NCBI RefSeq assembly: GCF_000380985.1 | Contig: NZ_KB905705.1 | Location: forward strand, 41,343-105,342 | From: Proteiniphilum acetatigenes DSM 18083 | GTDB lineage: Bacteria; Bacteroidota; Bacteroidia; Bacteroidales; Dysgonomonadaceae | DNA: 64,000 bases | Direction: 5' to 3' | Part shown: positions 7,986 to 17,587 of the stretch, one piece after another | Layout of the letters: each line of letters opens with the position of its first letter | Numbering within the stretch: position 1 is the first letter of the stretch | The notes under the pieces: generated by a model | The model's database searches: none | Seen by the model: the letters and a program-made list of their open reading frames with translations, nothing else | What the model was told of the DNA's origin: nothing | Made by a program: the position numbers and the translations under genes

Positions 7986-9548
7986 TCAGGCTTCTTCTCC
8001 GGGAACAGGATCCGGCCCTTTTTTGATCTGTTTTACCATAATAGCCACCTCTGCGATCAACATTCCCGTAAACAATACCGTGAAAATGATAAATGTAGTA
8101 ATAATATTGCCGGCAGATATTGCGGATGCAGCCATCTGTACCGGGAGGATATCCTGGATAGTCCATGGCTGTCGTCCTACTTCCGCCACTATCCATCCTG
8201 CCTGACCGGCGATAAAGGGCAGGGGTATGCTCCACAGCGCTACATATTGCAGCCATTTCGTGTCACGCAAATCTTTCTTATAGATGAAATAGAGCACAAT
8301 CGTAAAAAATAAAATAGAATAGAGTCCTATTATCACCATAATGCGGAAACTATAGAAAGTAAGGGGCACGTCCGGGATCAGGTCTTCCCCGGTTTCAAGA
8401 TAACCGTACCCGAAATGTGCGTAATTTTCCTTGAGGATGGCTTCGTGATTGGCGGCATCGGCGTCACGTCCTTCCGCCTTTGCCGTCTGGTAATCGGCCA
8501 GCGCCTGGAGGGCAACCTTCCCGCGGGCTTTCCTCTCTTCAAAGGAGAGGGCAGTAGCGCCGTCCTGAAGCGTATAACCTCCATCCACAAGGTCTTTGAT
8601 TCCTGGCACGAACGCGTTCATGTTCCTGTATCCCAGGAACGACAATAGTTTGGGTATCTCCAGCTTAAAGATAAAGGGATCCACATCATCGTCATGATCC
8701 TGTTTAGCCGGGTTCAGCATTCCTATCGCTACCAATCCGGCACCCTCTTTCCCTTCATAGAGGCCTTCCATTGCAGCCAGTTTCATTGGTTGTTTCTGTG
8801 ACACCTCATAAGCCGAGCCATCACCGGTAACTGCCAGCATTACAAAAGCAACCAGCCCGACTATGGTACCGACCTTTACACTTTTCAGGGCAAAATCTAT
8901 ATGTCTCTTTTTCAGCAGGTACCAGGCAGAGACACCCACCACAAAACCGGCTCCGATAGCCCAACTGGAATAGATGGCATGCAGGAATTTATTATATGCC
9001 ACAGGAGAAAGCACCACAGCCCAGAAATCGACCATTTCATTCCGTACCGTCTCGGGGTTGAACTCCATCCCGACAGGGTATTGCATCCAGGCGTTGGCGA
9101 CCAGGATCCAGAAAGCAGATAAAGTAGCACCGGTAAACACTAACCAGGTAGAGGCAAGGTGCACTTTCTTGCTCACCCTGTTCCATCCGAAAAACATGAC
9201 GGAAATAAATGTGGCTTCCATAAAAAATGCAAGGATCCCTTCAATGGCGAGGGGAGCACCGAAAATATCACCCACGAACCAACTGTAGTTCGACCAGTTG
9301 GTACCGAACTGAAACTCCAGGATAATACCTGTAGCGACACCGATCGCAAAGTTGATACCGAAGATCTTTTGCCAGAACTTGGTGACATTTTTCCATTTTA
9401 CATCTCCCGTCCTCACGTACATGGTTTCCATGAGGGCCATAATAAGCGCCAGCCCAATAGTGAGCGGGACAAATATCCAGTGATAGCCGGCAGTGAGAGC
9501 GAATTGTGCTCTCGACCAATTGACTGTAGACACACTTAATAGATCCAT
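7986..9548 (-). CDS. cydA: Cytochrome bd ubiquinol oxidase subunit I
   Basis: Subunit I carries hemes b558, b595 and d and the quinol site. The 520-residue product has the early heme-ligand region TAGYHWIFVPLT, FWILVANAWMQYPVG, and the invariant GRQPWTIQDILP near the C-terminus. The periplasmic quinol loop (about residues 235-400) is intact. The frame is open to 9602, but the ATG at 9548 (MDLLSVSTVNWSRAQFAL) matches the family start. It is transcribed with cydB. The presence of bd oxidase suggests tolerance of, or scavenging of, low oxygen by an otherwise fermentative organism. Confidence 0.97.
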   Translation of the reverse strand: MDLLSVSTVNWSRAQFALTAGYHWIFVPLTIGLALIMALMETMYVRTGDVKWKNVTKFWQKIFGINFAIGVATGIILEFQFGTNWSNYSWFVGDIFGAPLAIEGILAFFMEATFISVMFFGWNRVSKKVHLASTWLVFTGATLSAFWILVANAWMQYPVGMEFNPETVRNEMVDFWAVVLSPVAYNKFLHAIYSSWAIGAGFVVGVSAWYLLKKRHIDFALKSVKVGTIVGLVAFVMLAVTGDGSAYEVSQKQPMKLAAMEGLYEGKEGAGLVAIGMLNPAKQDHDDDVDPFIFKLEIPKLLSFLGYRNMNAFVPGIKDLVDGGYTLQDGATALSFEERKARGKVALQALADYQTAKAEGRDADAANHEAILKENYAHFGYGYLETGEDLIPDVPLTFYSFRIMVIIGLYSILFFTIVLYFIYKKDLRDTKWLQYVALWSIPLPFIAGQAGWIVAEVGRQPWTIQDILPVQMAASAISAGNIITTFIIFTVLFTGMLIAEVAIMVKQIKKGPDPVPGEEA

Positions 9549-9714
9549 AAATTTTGAATATTTAATCTTGGTTATTCCATTGACAGCGCCTGCTCGTAGC
9601 ATTCACAACACATCTACGGCGCTTTTTGTGATTTTTAAATGAATAAGCTTTGTCTATTTCTCTCTTCCATGCATTGGTTGTTGTGTCCGAAGACACCCCA
9701 AGCATTATACGAAC

Positions 9715-10023
9715 CTAAGCCTGCCCTATTCCCCCTATGGGTGGCAGAAAACCGGGATCGTTCTGGATCCTGATCGCCCCATTCTGCTGTTCAAATTTAT
9801 CGATATTATCTTTTAACGCCATCAGCAACCTCTTCGCATGTTCAGGCGTGAGTATGATTCTCGATTTGACTTTCGCCTTGGGCACACCCGGGACAATACG
9901 GACAAAATCAACAACAAATTCCGACGTGGAATGCGATATAATTGCCAGGTTGGAGTAAATCCCCTGTGCAATTTCATCACTCAATTCAATCTGTATTTCG
10001 TTGTTCTTATTGAAATTTTCCAT
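9715..10023 (-). CDS. DUF3467 protein
   Basis: A 102-residue cytoplasmic protein with the DUF3467 pattern: IQIELSDEIAQGIYSNLAII, then SEFVVDFVRIVPG, then SRIILTPEHAKRLLMAL. The family is small, widely conserved in Bacteroidota, and has no established biochemical role. It is encoded 166 bases upstream of cydA on the same strand. A unit of the 77-bp repeat family (10148-10236) lies upstream in the same orientation and may contribute its promoter. Confidence 0.88.
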   Translation of the reverse strand: MENFNKNNEIQIELSDEIAQGIYSNLAIISHSTSEFVVDFVRIVPGVPKAKVKSRIILTPEHAKRLLMALKDNIDKFEQQNGAIRIQNDPGFLPPIGGIGQA

Positions 10024-10147
10024 TATTTGACTGTGAATTTAATAACTCTGGCACATAATATAACCGTTTGGATACGTAGAAATGCAGTGTATGCCTGATT
10101 ATCAAACAAACAGCGCTTTTCTTTTTATTAGGGATGGAAAAATCCCG

Positions 10148-10236
10148 GTGAACATTTTCGTTAAGCAATATGAACAGAAGACAAGCTTGCTTGGATTATG
10201 TCGTCATTGCGAGAAAATGTCTGATGAAATTGAACT
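10148..10236 (-). repeat. 77-bp-type intergenic repeat unit
   Basis: On the minus strand the unit reads CAGACATTTTCTCGC...CATAATCC...GTCTTCTGT...GCTTAACGAAAATGTTCA. It shares CATAATCC, CGTCTTCTGT/TGTCTTCTGT and CTTAACGAA-N-A-N-GTTCA with the copy at 18646-18722. It points toward the DUF3467 gene. Confidence 0.55.
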
Positions 10237-10274
10237 ATTAAAATAGTTTAAACAAAGAAACTTAATTTTCTTCA

Positions 10275-10316
10275 ATCTACAAAAGAAAAGAAGAAAATTC
10301 TTTCCTTTTTGTAGAT
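10275..10316. terminator. Long A/T-rich hairpin downstream of ald
   Basis: ATCTACAAAAGAAAAGAA pairs with TTCTTTCCTTTTTGTAGAT around a 5-base loop, with one unpaired base. It lies 90 bases past the ald stop codon. It could terminate ald, although the stem is A/T-rich and no clean T run follows. Confidence 0.4.
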
Positions 10317-10406
10317 CTATTCATCAACTACAGATTAGCCAAATATCACATTGAAGAATCATCGGAATAATTTTCTATTTTCCGGGCAGAAGATATTCTG
10401 TATTCC

Positions 10407-11516
10407 TTATAATTCCAATGGTGTGTAAGGCAAATCCAGCGAGTCGGCCACATTTTTAAACACCACATCCCCTTTTATAATATTCAATCCGTAGCGTAAA
10501 TCCTGATATTGCCTGCAAGCTCCTTCCCATCCCATCTCAACAAGCTTTATCACATAAGGCAGCGTGGCATTGGTAAGTGCGCGTGTGGAGGTAACAGGAA
10601 CGGCTCCGGGCATATTGGCAACACAATAGTGAACAATGCCATCCACATCAAAAATTGGATCGGCATGTGTAGTAGGATGTGTAGTTTCAAAACATCCGCC
10701 CTGATCTACGGAAACATCTACCATTACCGTGCCTGGCTCCATTTCTTTGAGCATTTCCCGCTTAACCAGGTGCGGAGCCCTGGCACCTACCAATAAGGTA
10801 GCACCGATCACCAGGTCGGCAGTTTTGATCGATTCTGCAATAGACATCTCTGTGGAGTAAAGGGTATCTACGTTTGGAGGAAGGATTTCCGACAAATACC
10901 GAAGACGGTTCAGATTAATATCGAGTAGTTTTATATTTGCTCCCAATCCTGCAGCCATCAGAGCGGCATTATGTCCGACCACTCCACCACCGATGATCAC
11001 TACTTCGGCCGGTTTCACGCCAGGCACGCCCCCCAGCAAAATACCCTTGCCACCCTGCGGCTTTTCCAGATATTTGGCTCCTTCCTGGACAGATAAACGG
11101 CCGGCCACCTCACTCATGGGCGTGAGCAACGGTAGTGACCCGTCTTTGTCATTCATTACCGTTTCATAGGCAATGCAGACAGCTCCGCTCGAAATCATGG
11201 CTTCAGTGAGTTTTTTGTCGGATGCAAAGTGAAAATAGGTAAATACCACCTGATCTTTTTTTATCAGATGATATTCGCTTTCTATCGGTTCTTTCACTTT
11301 CACGATCACATCCGCAATCTCATACACATCTTCAATACGGTCAAGGATGACAGCTCCGGCTTTTACATAGCTCTCATCCGACAGGTTACTTTTGATGCCG
11401 GCACCTTTCTGCACGTAAACTTTATGTCCTCGACCGGTAAGTTCCAAAACACCATCAGGCGTCATGGCTATTCTTCCTTCTTTGACTTTAATTTCTTTGG
11501 GTATTCCTACGATCAT
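10407..11516 (-). CDS. ald: Alanine dehydrogenase
   Basis: NAD-dependent oxidative deamination of L-alanine to pyruvate and ammonia, reversible, in the cytoplasm. The 369-residue product starts [20 protein letters not shown], the classic alanine dehydrogenase opening. It has the Rossmann motif [17 protein letters not shown] and the C-terminal signature [16 protein letters not shown]. Length is normal. It is a single transcription unit with its own -7 box (11625-11632), divergent from fba. Together with gcvP it fits an amino-acid-fermenting lifestyle. Confidence 0.97.
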   Translation of the reverse strand: MIVGIPKEIKVKEGRIAMTPDGVLELTGRGHKVYVQKGAGIKSNLSDESYVKAGAVILDRIEDVYEIADVIVKVKEPIESEYHLIKKDQVVFTYFHFASDKKLTEAMISSGAVCIAYETVMNDKDGSLPLLTPMSEVAGRLSVQEGAKYLEKPQGGKGILLGGVPGVKPAEVVIIGGGVVGHNAALMAAGLGANIKLLDINLNRLRYLSEILPPNVDTLYSTEMSIAESIKTADLVIGATLLVGARAPHLVKREMLKEMEPGTVMVDVSVDQGGCFETTHPTTHADPIFDVDGIVHYCVANMPGAVPVTSTRALTNATLPYVIKLVEMGWEGACRQYQDLRYGLNIIKGDVVFKNVADSLDLPYTPLEL

Positions 11517-11624
11517 AATAATAAAATTATAAGTTGTTGTTGTAAAATAATATTAGAATCAGGTGATAAATAATTGCAACGGTATTATTCTGAGTGATCT
11601 GTTGTAATATGATAGTTTCATATG

Positions 11625-11632
11625 CAAAAATA
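11625..11632 (-). promoter_or_regulatory. Promoter -7 box for ald
   Basis: TATTTTTG on the minus strand matches TAnnTTTG, about 110 bases ahead of the ald start, which implies a roughly 100-base leader. Confidence 0.35.
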
Positions 11633-11762
11633 AAAAGAAAAAATAAATCTACAATTTATTCAAACGGATTTATTAATGGGTCAATTTCTCTTTTTTCACG
11701 GTTCAATAATCATTTTTAATGACTCTTTCGCATAAAAATTTCTTTCATTACGGATTATATCG

Positions 11763-11770
11763 TATTTTTG
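11763..11770 (+). promoter_or_regulatory. Promoter -7 box for fba
   Basis: TATTTTTG fits TAnnTTTG, 45 bases ahead of the fba ATG, in the divergent fba/ald region. Confidence 0.45.
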
Positions 11771-11815
11771 TGACAATATTTCAGATTTTTCAATCTATAA
11801 TAAATAATTAGAACA

Positions 11816-12808
11816 ATGGTAACTTATAAAGAATTGGGTCTTGTAAACTCAAGAGAGCTCTTTAAGAAAGCAGTAGATGGCGGTTATGCTATCCCTGCCT
11901 TCAATTTCAACAACATGGAACAACTTCAGGCCATTATCTCGGCCTGCGTTGAAACAAAGTCACCTGTGATCCTGCAGGTATCCAGCGGCGCACGTAAATA
12001 CGCCAATCAGACATTATTGCGTTATATGGCTCAGGGAGCTGTGCAATATGCAAAAGAACTGGGTTACGAAATTCCTATCGTACTCCATCTCGATCATGGC
12101 GACAGCTTTGAGCTTTGCAAGGATTGTATAGAGAGCGGTTTCTCTTCTGTGATGATCGACGGATCACATCTTCCTTACGAAGAAAACATCGCCCTGACAA
12201 AGAAAGTGGTTGAGTATGCTCATCAACACGATGTAACTGTAGAAGGAGAACTCGGCGTATTGGCAGGTATTGAAGACGATGTACAGGCAGAACACCACAC
12301 CTATACCGAACCCGATGAGGTAGTAGATTTTGTGACACGTACCGGCGTTGATTCACTGGCTATCTCCATAGGTACTTCGCATGGTGCTTTCAAGTTTACT
12401 CCTGAACAATGTACCCGCAACGAACATGGCGTATTGGTTCCGCCCCCCTTGCGCTTCGATATTCTGGAAGAAATTGAAAAACGAATCCCCGGATTCCCCA
12501 TCGTTCTTCACGGATCTTCTTCCGTTCCCCAGCAATATGTGGAAACTATCAACAAATACGGAGGAAAACTGGATGATTCAATCGGTATCCCCGAAGAACA
12601 ATTGCGCAAAGCTGCCAAATCGGCTGTTTGCAAGATCAATATCGACTCCGACGGACGTTTGGCTATGACTGCAGCCATACGTGAAGTATTCGCCACCAAA
12701 CCGGCTGAATTCGACCCGCGTAAATACCTGGGTCCGGCACGTGAAGAGTTGAAGAAACTTTATATGCACAAAACTGAAAATGTATTGGGAAGCGCCGGAA
12801 GAGCGTAA
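11816..12808 (+). CDS. fba: Class II fructose-bisphosphate aldolase
   Basis: Zinc-dependent cleavage of fructose 1,6-bisphosphate to glyceraldehyde 3-phosphate and dihydroxyacetone phosphate (glycolysis and gluconeogenesis). The 330-residue product has the metal and active-site region VLHLDHGDSFE, then GFSSVMIDGS and VEGELGVLAG, the His ligand region SIGTSHGAFKF, and VLHGSSSVP. This layout belongs to the class II long form. It is monocistronic, with a -7 box upstream and a strong terminator right after it. Confidence 0.97.
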   Translation: MVTYKELGLVNSRELFKKAVDGGYAIPAFNFNNMEQLQAIISACVETKSPVILQVSSGARKYANQTLLRYMAQGAVQYAKELGYEIPIVLHLDHGDSFELCKDCIESGFSSVMIDGSHLPYEENIALTKKVVEYAHQHDVTVEGELGVLAGIEDDVQAEHHTYTEPDEVVDFVTRTGVDSLAISIGTSHGAFKFTPEQCTRNEHGVLVPPPLRFDILEEIEKRIPGFPIVLHGSSSVPQQYVETINKYGGKLDDSIGIPEEQLRKAAKSAVCKINIDSDGRLAMTAAIREVFATKPAEFDPRKYLGPAREELKKLYMHKTENVLGSAGRA

Positions 12809-12831
12809 CCATACAAGGACAACATAATTTG

Positions 12832-12872
12832 AAAAGAGGGTGTATCACAATGTGATTTTTACCCTCTTTTTT
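12832..12872 (+). terminator. Rho-independent terminator of fba
   Basis: AAAAGAGGGT pairs with ACCCTCTTTT; the intervening stretch contains a second small stem ATCACAATGTGAT. A T run follows. It starts 23 bases past the fba stop codon. Confidence 0.8.
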
Positions 12873-12954
12873 CATATTTACTTCTACCCGAAAATTCTTA
12901 AAATCTCACTTTTACAATTCGCCCTTTTATCTATAATCCCGATTTTATCTCCCC

Positions 12955-13054
12955 AGTCCCCACTATTCCTTCTCAAATCTGCACATCGTTAAATCAATAA
13001 ATCATCAAATTAACTTTCCTACCTTTCCACCTTATCACTTTTCCACCTTTTATA
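12955..13054. repeat. Text-like intergenic repeats
   Basis: The stretch contains GTTAAATCAATAAATCATC and then CTTTCCACCTTATCACTTTT and CCACCTTTT, the complement of the GGTGGAAAAG repeats seen at 301-330 and 25010. It ends at the malQ stop codon. Confidence 0.5.
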
Positions 13055-15724
13055 TTACCTCCGGGAAAGCGCTTGCATTTTTTTATTGAAACCAGTCTCC
13101 CTTAGCAGATCGTCCAAAGAGATATGCATCCTGTAGCGCCAGTAGTGTTCAGGATTTGCAGGTACATTGATCCGTTCACTGGAAATATCGGGGTTACGAA
13201 GTTTTTCATCGAGCGACAGCCAGTCCTGTAACGGCAGGATCACCCACATGGCCGACGAACGGAGATGACGTTCAATGATCTGCCGGCAGATAGTAATATT
13301 ACACTCTGCCGGAGCAACTCCTTCGTGATGTAACACTTCGTTGTAATAGCGTTGTGTGAGTTCCCGGTTTTCAGTCCACCATAAACGTAGGGGTGACATA
13401 TCGTGGGTAGAGGTAGTACATACGGACAGATAGGGCAATTGCTGCAGATCGGTGAAAGTGACGTATGGATCTTTAGGCATCCGTTCGATCTCCAGGCTTA
13501 ACATCTGCAATTCATGCATCACTGACGGTACACAGTCTGGGACCATACCTAAATCCTCTCCACAGACCATCATCCTGGTGGATGAGATAAGTACCGGTAA
13601 TTTCTTCATTGCCACTTCACGCCAGAAATAGTTGTGCCGGTGATAATAAAATTCGTCATACAGGCGGTTGAATGCCTCCTTTACGTGAGTGTCAAGATAG
13701 CGATACGAATGAGTATATTGCGCCGTAATACGGGGATGATACCGGTGATGATCCTGCGGATCACGTACGAAGAGCACCTCTGCACATAGCGACATAAGCC
13801 CGTCGCATATCCTGCGACTCTTATCATCTTTTTTATTATCAAATAGTTGCTTTATTTTCCTTTGGGTGTCGCACTGCGATTTCAATTTAAATCGCTGCCA
13901 TCCTGTTGGCTCAAGATATTCCCTCTTCACCTCTTCGGTATGCTCTGCAAAGATATCCGGCAAAAAGTGCTCATGAATAAACGGTTGTACCATCCGCTCC
14001 TCATCAAAGGGGATTCCCGCACGATTGATCTCTTCTACCCAGAAAGGCAATGCCGGCCTGAAGTGGCCAAGTGATCCCTGTACGGCGTCAAGTGGTATTT
14101 CCCAGATACGGAAAAATCCCAGAATATGGTCTATCCTGTAGGCATCGAAATAATCTGCCATCTTGCGAAAACGGGTTACCCACCAGACATATCCATCCTT
14201 TTCCATCATCTGCCAGTTGTAAGTGGGAAATCCCCAGTTCTGACCGAAGAAGGAAAAATCGTCGGGCGGCGCACCACTTTGGGTATCCATATGATAGAGG
14301 TCAGGAGCTACCCATGCGTCTATGCTGTTACGGCTGATACCGATGGGGATATCTCCTTTCAGAGCCACTCCCCTTTCATTGGCATATACTTTCACGCCGG
14401 AGAATTGCTGATGAAGCAGGTATTGCAGGAAAGCCCAGAACTGCGTCTCCTCCTTTGCTTCGGTATCGGTATCAATCATTTTCTTCAATAACACTTCATC
14501 ATAACCGGCATAGTCGCCCCACTCCCTGAAATCAGCGCAGCCATATTTATCACGCAGGAAACAGTAACATACATAGGGAAAAAGCCATGATTCGTTTTTC
14601 TCCCGGAAAGCAATATAATCTTCCGAAGCAAGTACCTTCTCCCCCTCCTGATGATAGAGCTCCCGGCTATAGCGGGTTTTTAAAGACAGTACCTTTTCAT
14701 AGTCCAGTTCCGGCAGGCTGTTCAGTTCTCTCGCTTCTTTCAGGAAAGCACTATGATTTTTCTTGACTTTCAGCCGATAGTCGCTGCATCCCAGATATAT
14801 AGGATGGAGGGCATAGGCCGATATAGCACTATAGGGATATGAGTCGCGCCAGGTTTTAGTGGCTGTGGTATCGTTCACAGGCAACAACTGGATCAACTGC
14901 TGATGGGTGACTGCTGCCCAGTCGACCATCTTGCGGAGATCGGCAAAATCACCCACTCCGAAGCTTTCATCCGTTCTCAGGGAGAAAACCGGAATAGCCG
15001 TCCCCGTTCCCCGATAGGCAAAACTCTGGTAGTGAAAGTGCAAAGCCATTTCTACAAGCACCCGGTTTCCTGTATGCACTGCCTCTGCTGTCAAAACACG
15101 ATTTCCGCCATCTTCCCAGTGTACCGCCTCACCGCTATTCTTATCTGTAATCACAAACTTATACTCACTCTTTGCGGGTAGTTTTTTCGCATCGAGTGTT
15201 ATCTGCCACTCTCCTTCGTCAAGATAAGAGAGAGGTTTTGCCAACTTCAGATCCCATTGCCCCAGCTCCTCACATTCACCGCTGATCATCAGCATCTGAT
15301 CGCCTGCGACATAAGGACAGATCACATTTAACAAAACAGTCTGAGAATAATACTTTGTAGGGAGAGGAGTTGCTTTATGCCGGAAAACAGTATCGGTAAA
15401 GACCGTGGAGTATAGATAGGAATGGTACGACTTGTTCTTCCAAAGATCGTTAATAATAAACTCTTTCCGGCCTTTTGTAATGTGAAGTTTGCGGTTATTC
15501 CCCCATTCACGGCGAACGGTGTGTCCGCCTTTCCTGATGAAATAGTAATAGGCGACATCGGTCGTTTCTCCAATACTCACAGTTGCCGACCAATTGTCGC
15601 CATCGGCGGCAAGAGGGATCGCCTGATCTTCATTTAAGTTTCCCAGTTCCGGCGTAGTCCCGCAAAGACAGACCTGCTCTCCCCAGGCAGTATGATAATT
15701 GATTGTAAATGTAAGGTGTGCCAT
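13055..15724 (-). CDS. malQ: 4-alpha-glucanotransferase, DPE2-like (CBM20-CBM20-GH77)
   Basis: Amylomaltase that transfers glucan segments between maltodextrins and glucose in the cytoplasm. Two starch-binding CBM20 modules lead (about residues 1-105 and 120-225; both show the CG..PELG / GECEELGQWD pattern). The GH77 barrel follows from about 245, with VFSLRTDESFGVGDFADLRK, the nucleophile region YFDAYRIDHILGFFRIWEIP, the acid/base in CGEDLGMVP and STHDMSPLRLWW. This double-CBM20 form with an insert in the GH77 domain is the architecture of plant DPE2. The frame opens at 15742; the ATG at 15724 (MAHLTFTINY) starts right at the first CBM20. No other maltodextrin genes are adjacent. Confidence 0.95.
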   Translation of the reverse strand: MAHLTFTINYHTAWGEQVCLCGTTPELGNLNEDQAIPLAADGDNWSATVSIGETTDVAYYYFIRKGGHTVRREWGNNRKLHITKGRKEFIINDLWKNKSYHSYLYSTVFTDTVFRHKATPLPTKYYSQTVLLNVICPYVAGDQMLMISGECEELGQWDLKLAKPLSYLDEGEWQITLDAKKLPAKSEYKFVITDKNSGEAVHWEDGGNRVLTAEAVHTGNRVLVEMALHFHYQSFAYRGTGTAIPVFSLRTDESFGVGDFADLRKMVDWAAVTHQQLIQLLPVNDTTATKTWRDSYPYSAISAYALHPIYLGCSDYRLKVKKNHSAFLKEARELNSLPELDYEKVLSLKTRYSRELYHQEGEKVLASEDYIAFREKNESWLFPYVCYCFLRDKYGCADFREWGDYAGYDEVLLKKMIDTDTEAKEETQFWAFLQYLLHQQFSGVKVYANERGVALKGDIPIGISRNSIDAWVAPDLYHMDTQSGAPPDDFSFFGQNWGFPTYNWQMMEKDGYVWWVTRFRKMADYFDAYRIDHILGFFRIWEIPLDAVQGSLGHFRPALPFWVEEINRAGIPFDEERMVQPFIHEHFLPDIFAEHTEEVKREYLEPTGWQRFKLKSQCDTQRKIKQLFDNKKDDKSRRICDGLMSLCAEVLFVRDPQDHHRYHPRITAQYTHSYRYLDTHVKEAFNRLYDEFYYHRHNYFWREVAMKKLPVLISSTRMMVCGEDLGMVPDCVPSVMHELQMLSLEIERMPKDPYVTFTDLQQLPYLSVCTTSTHDMSPLRLWWTENRELTQRYYNEVLHHEGVAPAECNITICRQIIERHLRSSAMWVILPLQDWLSLDEKLRNPDISSERINVPANPEHYWRYRMHISLDDLLRETGFNKKMQALSRR

Positions 15725-15759
15725 TAGGTAATATCTATTCACTATTTATGGTTGACAAA

Positions 15760-15767
15760 CAAAGCTA
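15760..15767 (-). promoter_or_regulatory. Promoter -7 box for malQ
   Basis: TAGCTTTG fits TAnnTTTG, 35 bases ahead of the ATG at 15724. This supports the shorter malQ start. Confidence 0.5.
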
Positions 15768-15786
15768 CAATGTTTCATGAACGGGT

Positions 15787-15813
15787 CGGATAAAAAACGG
15801 GCCTTTTTATCCG
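15787..15813. terminator. A/T-rich hairpin after the AspT-like gene
   Basis: CGGATAAAAA pairs with TTTTTATCCG around a GGCCCG-type loop, about 35 bases past the transporter stop codon and ahead of the malQ promoter. A T run forms one arm, so it could end the transporter message. The call is tentative. Confidence 0.4.
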
Positions 15814-15847
15814 GATTCCCGTGCAATCGTTTGCGGGACGGTAAGGG

Positions 15848-17518
15848 TCAGAGGAAGAGAAGGATCAGCAACTGGGCTGTGATCACCCTGAGAAACATCG
15901 TAAGGGGGTAGACAGTAGCATAACTCACCGCGGGCATATCATTCCCTGCCGTTGTGTTCGCATAGGACAATGCAGGAGGATCAGTCATACTACCCGCAAT
16001 CAATCCCATCAACGTAAAATAGTTCAGTTTATATACTTTCCGACCAATGACACCTATAATCAGAAGGGGTACAACGGTAATAATCACTCCATAGCCCACC
16101 CATTTGTATCCGCCATTTATCACGGTTTCGACAAAATTCTCTCCTGCTCCGAGTCCTACACAGGCAAGGAACAGGGCAATACCTATTTCCCTCAACATCA
16201 GATTGGCGCTCATAGTCGTATAAGTCACAAGCTTATACTTCGGACCGAATTTACTGATCAGGATAGCCACAATCAGCGGTCCACCTGCCAGTCCCAGTTT
16301 TACCGGTTGGGGAACGCCGGGGATCATAAAGGGAATGCTTCCCACGAGTACCCCCAATGCAATACCTATAAAAATAGAGATAAGGTTAGGTTCCCTAAGG
16401 CGTTTCAACGAGTTACCAAGGAACTTTTCAACGTTGGCGATAGCTTCTTCAGAGCCTACGACTGTCACCCGGTCGCCCAACTGCAACTGAAGCCTGGAGT
16501 CAGCAATCAGGTCGACCCCTGCACGATTCACCCGGGTAATATTGATGCCAAACAGATTCCGCAATTTCAGACTGCCTATGGAGCGTCCGTTAATTGCCGG
16601 TTTGGTAATCGATATTCTACGTGAAACCAGTTGTGAATCCAATTTATTCCATTCCCCCCTGTCCATATCAATACGCTGTCCGATAAAGGCTTCAATCACA
16701 TCAATATTCTTCAGGTTGGAAACTACCAGTACCCTGTCGTTCTCTTCGAGTACCGTCTCTGTTTGAGGAACATCCAGCATGCCTGTTCTTGCATGTAATA
16801 CCCTCGATATGACAAACTCTTTATCGATCAACCGCTTCACTTGTCGGATATTTTTTCCGAAGATAGAGGGATTAATCACCTGCAAGGAAAACATGTGTGC
16901 TTCCGTCATCCTGGAGGCATCATTATTGTCCAGCGTGCTGTTCTCTTTGGCAAAATTGATCTTGAATATATATCTGAAAAGAACGATACTCATAATGATT
17001 CCCACTACTCCCAGGGGATAGGCAACTGCATAAGCCGTAGCAATAGTAGGATCGGTAGTTCCCGTTACATCGGTATAGGTTTGTTGCGCAGCCCCTAATC
17101 CCGGGGTATTGGTAACTGCCCCCGACAATATGCCTACCATAGTGGCGATGGGCAATCCGGTTACTAAATGGATAATATAGGTGATAAATACTCCCAGCAG
17201 CACTACACCTGATGCGAGCATATTGAGAGTGATCCCTCCCTGTTTAAACGATGAAAAGAAGCTGGGACCCACCTGCATCCCTATGGAGTAGATAAACAGA
17301 ATCAGTCCGAATTCCTTCAGGAAATGAAGCACATTTTCATCGATCTGCAGACCGATATGCCCGAGAAATATACCGAAAAAGAGTATCCACGTCGTCCCGA
17401 GCGAAATACCGAAAATCTTTATCCTGCCCAGTAACAATCCGACCGAAATCACCAATGCCATCACAAGTATTGAATGCGCAATGCCCGTTCCGGCAATTAA
17501 CTCTATCAACCACTCCAT
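15848..17518 (-). CDS. AspT/YidE/YbjL-family putative transporter
   Basis: A 556-residue inner-membrane protein with the duplicated AspT-type antiporter layout. It has about five membrane segments (1-185), then two RCK_C/TrkA-C regulatory domains (about 205-285 and 290-375), then about five more segments. The membrane halves show the repeated signatures [15 protein letters not shown] and [13 protein letters not shown]. AspT itself exchanges aspartate and alanine; most YidE-like members have no known substrate, so the cargo is left open. It has its own -7 box at 17571-17578 and lies between prmA and malQ on the same strand. Confidence 0.9.
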   Translation of the reverse strand: MEWLIELIAGTGIAHSILVMALVISVGLLLGRIKIFGISLGTTWILFFGIFLGHIGLQIDENVLHFLKEFGLILFIYSIGMQVGPSFFSSFKQGGITLNMLASGVVLLGVFITYIIHLVTGLPIATMVGILSGAVTNTPGLGAAQQTYTDVTGTTDPTIATAYAVAYPLGVVGIIMSIVLFRYIFKINFAKENSTLDNNDASRMTEAHMFSLQVINPSIFGKNIRQVKRLIDKEFVISRVLHARTGMLDVPQTETVLEENDRVLVVSNLKNIDVIEAFIGQRIDMDRGEWNKLDSQLVSRRISITKPAINGRSIGSLKLRNLFGINITRVNRAGVDLIADSRLQLQLGDRVTVVGSEEAIANVEKFLGNSLKRLREPNLISIFIGIALGVLVGSIPFMIPGVPQPVKLGLAGGPLIVAILISKFGPKYKLVTYTTMSANLMLREIGIALFLACVGLGAGENFVETVINGGYKWVGYGVIITVVPLLIIGVIGRKVYKLNYFTLMGLIAGSMTDPPALSYANTTAGNDMPAVSYATVYPLTMFLRVITAQLLILLFL

Positions 17519-17570
17519 ATTTTAATAACCTAAAAACCGTTAAATTTATTAGTCCTTTTGAAAATCAGTG

Positions 17571-17578
17571 CAAAAGTA
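17571..17578 (-). promoter_or_regulatory. Promoter -7 box for the AspT-like gene
   Basis: TACTTTTG fits TAnnTTTG, 53 bases ahead of the start codon, in the short gap after prmA. Confidence 0.4.
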
Positions 17579-17587
17579 GCGCTTATT

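Larger units (their letters stand above)
10024..10406. other. Intergenic region between ald and the DUF3467 gene
   Basis: This 383-base stretch has no gene. It holds one unit of the 77-bp repeat (10148-10236), a small perfect dyad AACTATT-AA-AATAGTT (10233-10248) and a long hairpin (10275-10316) past the ald stop codon. Confidence 0.6.
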
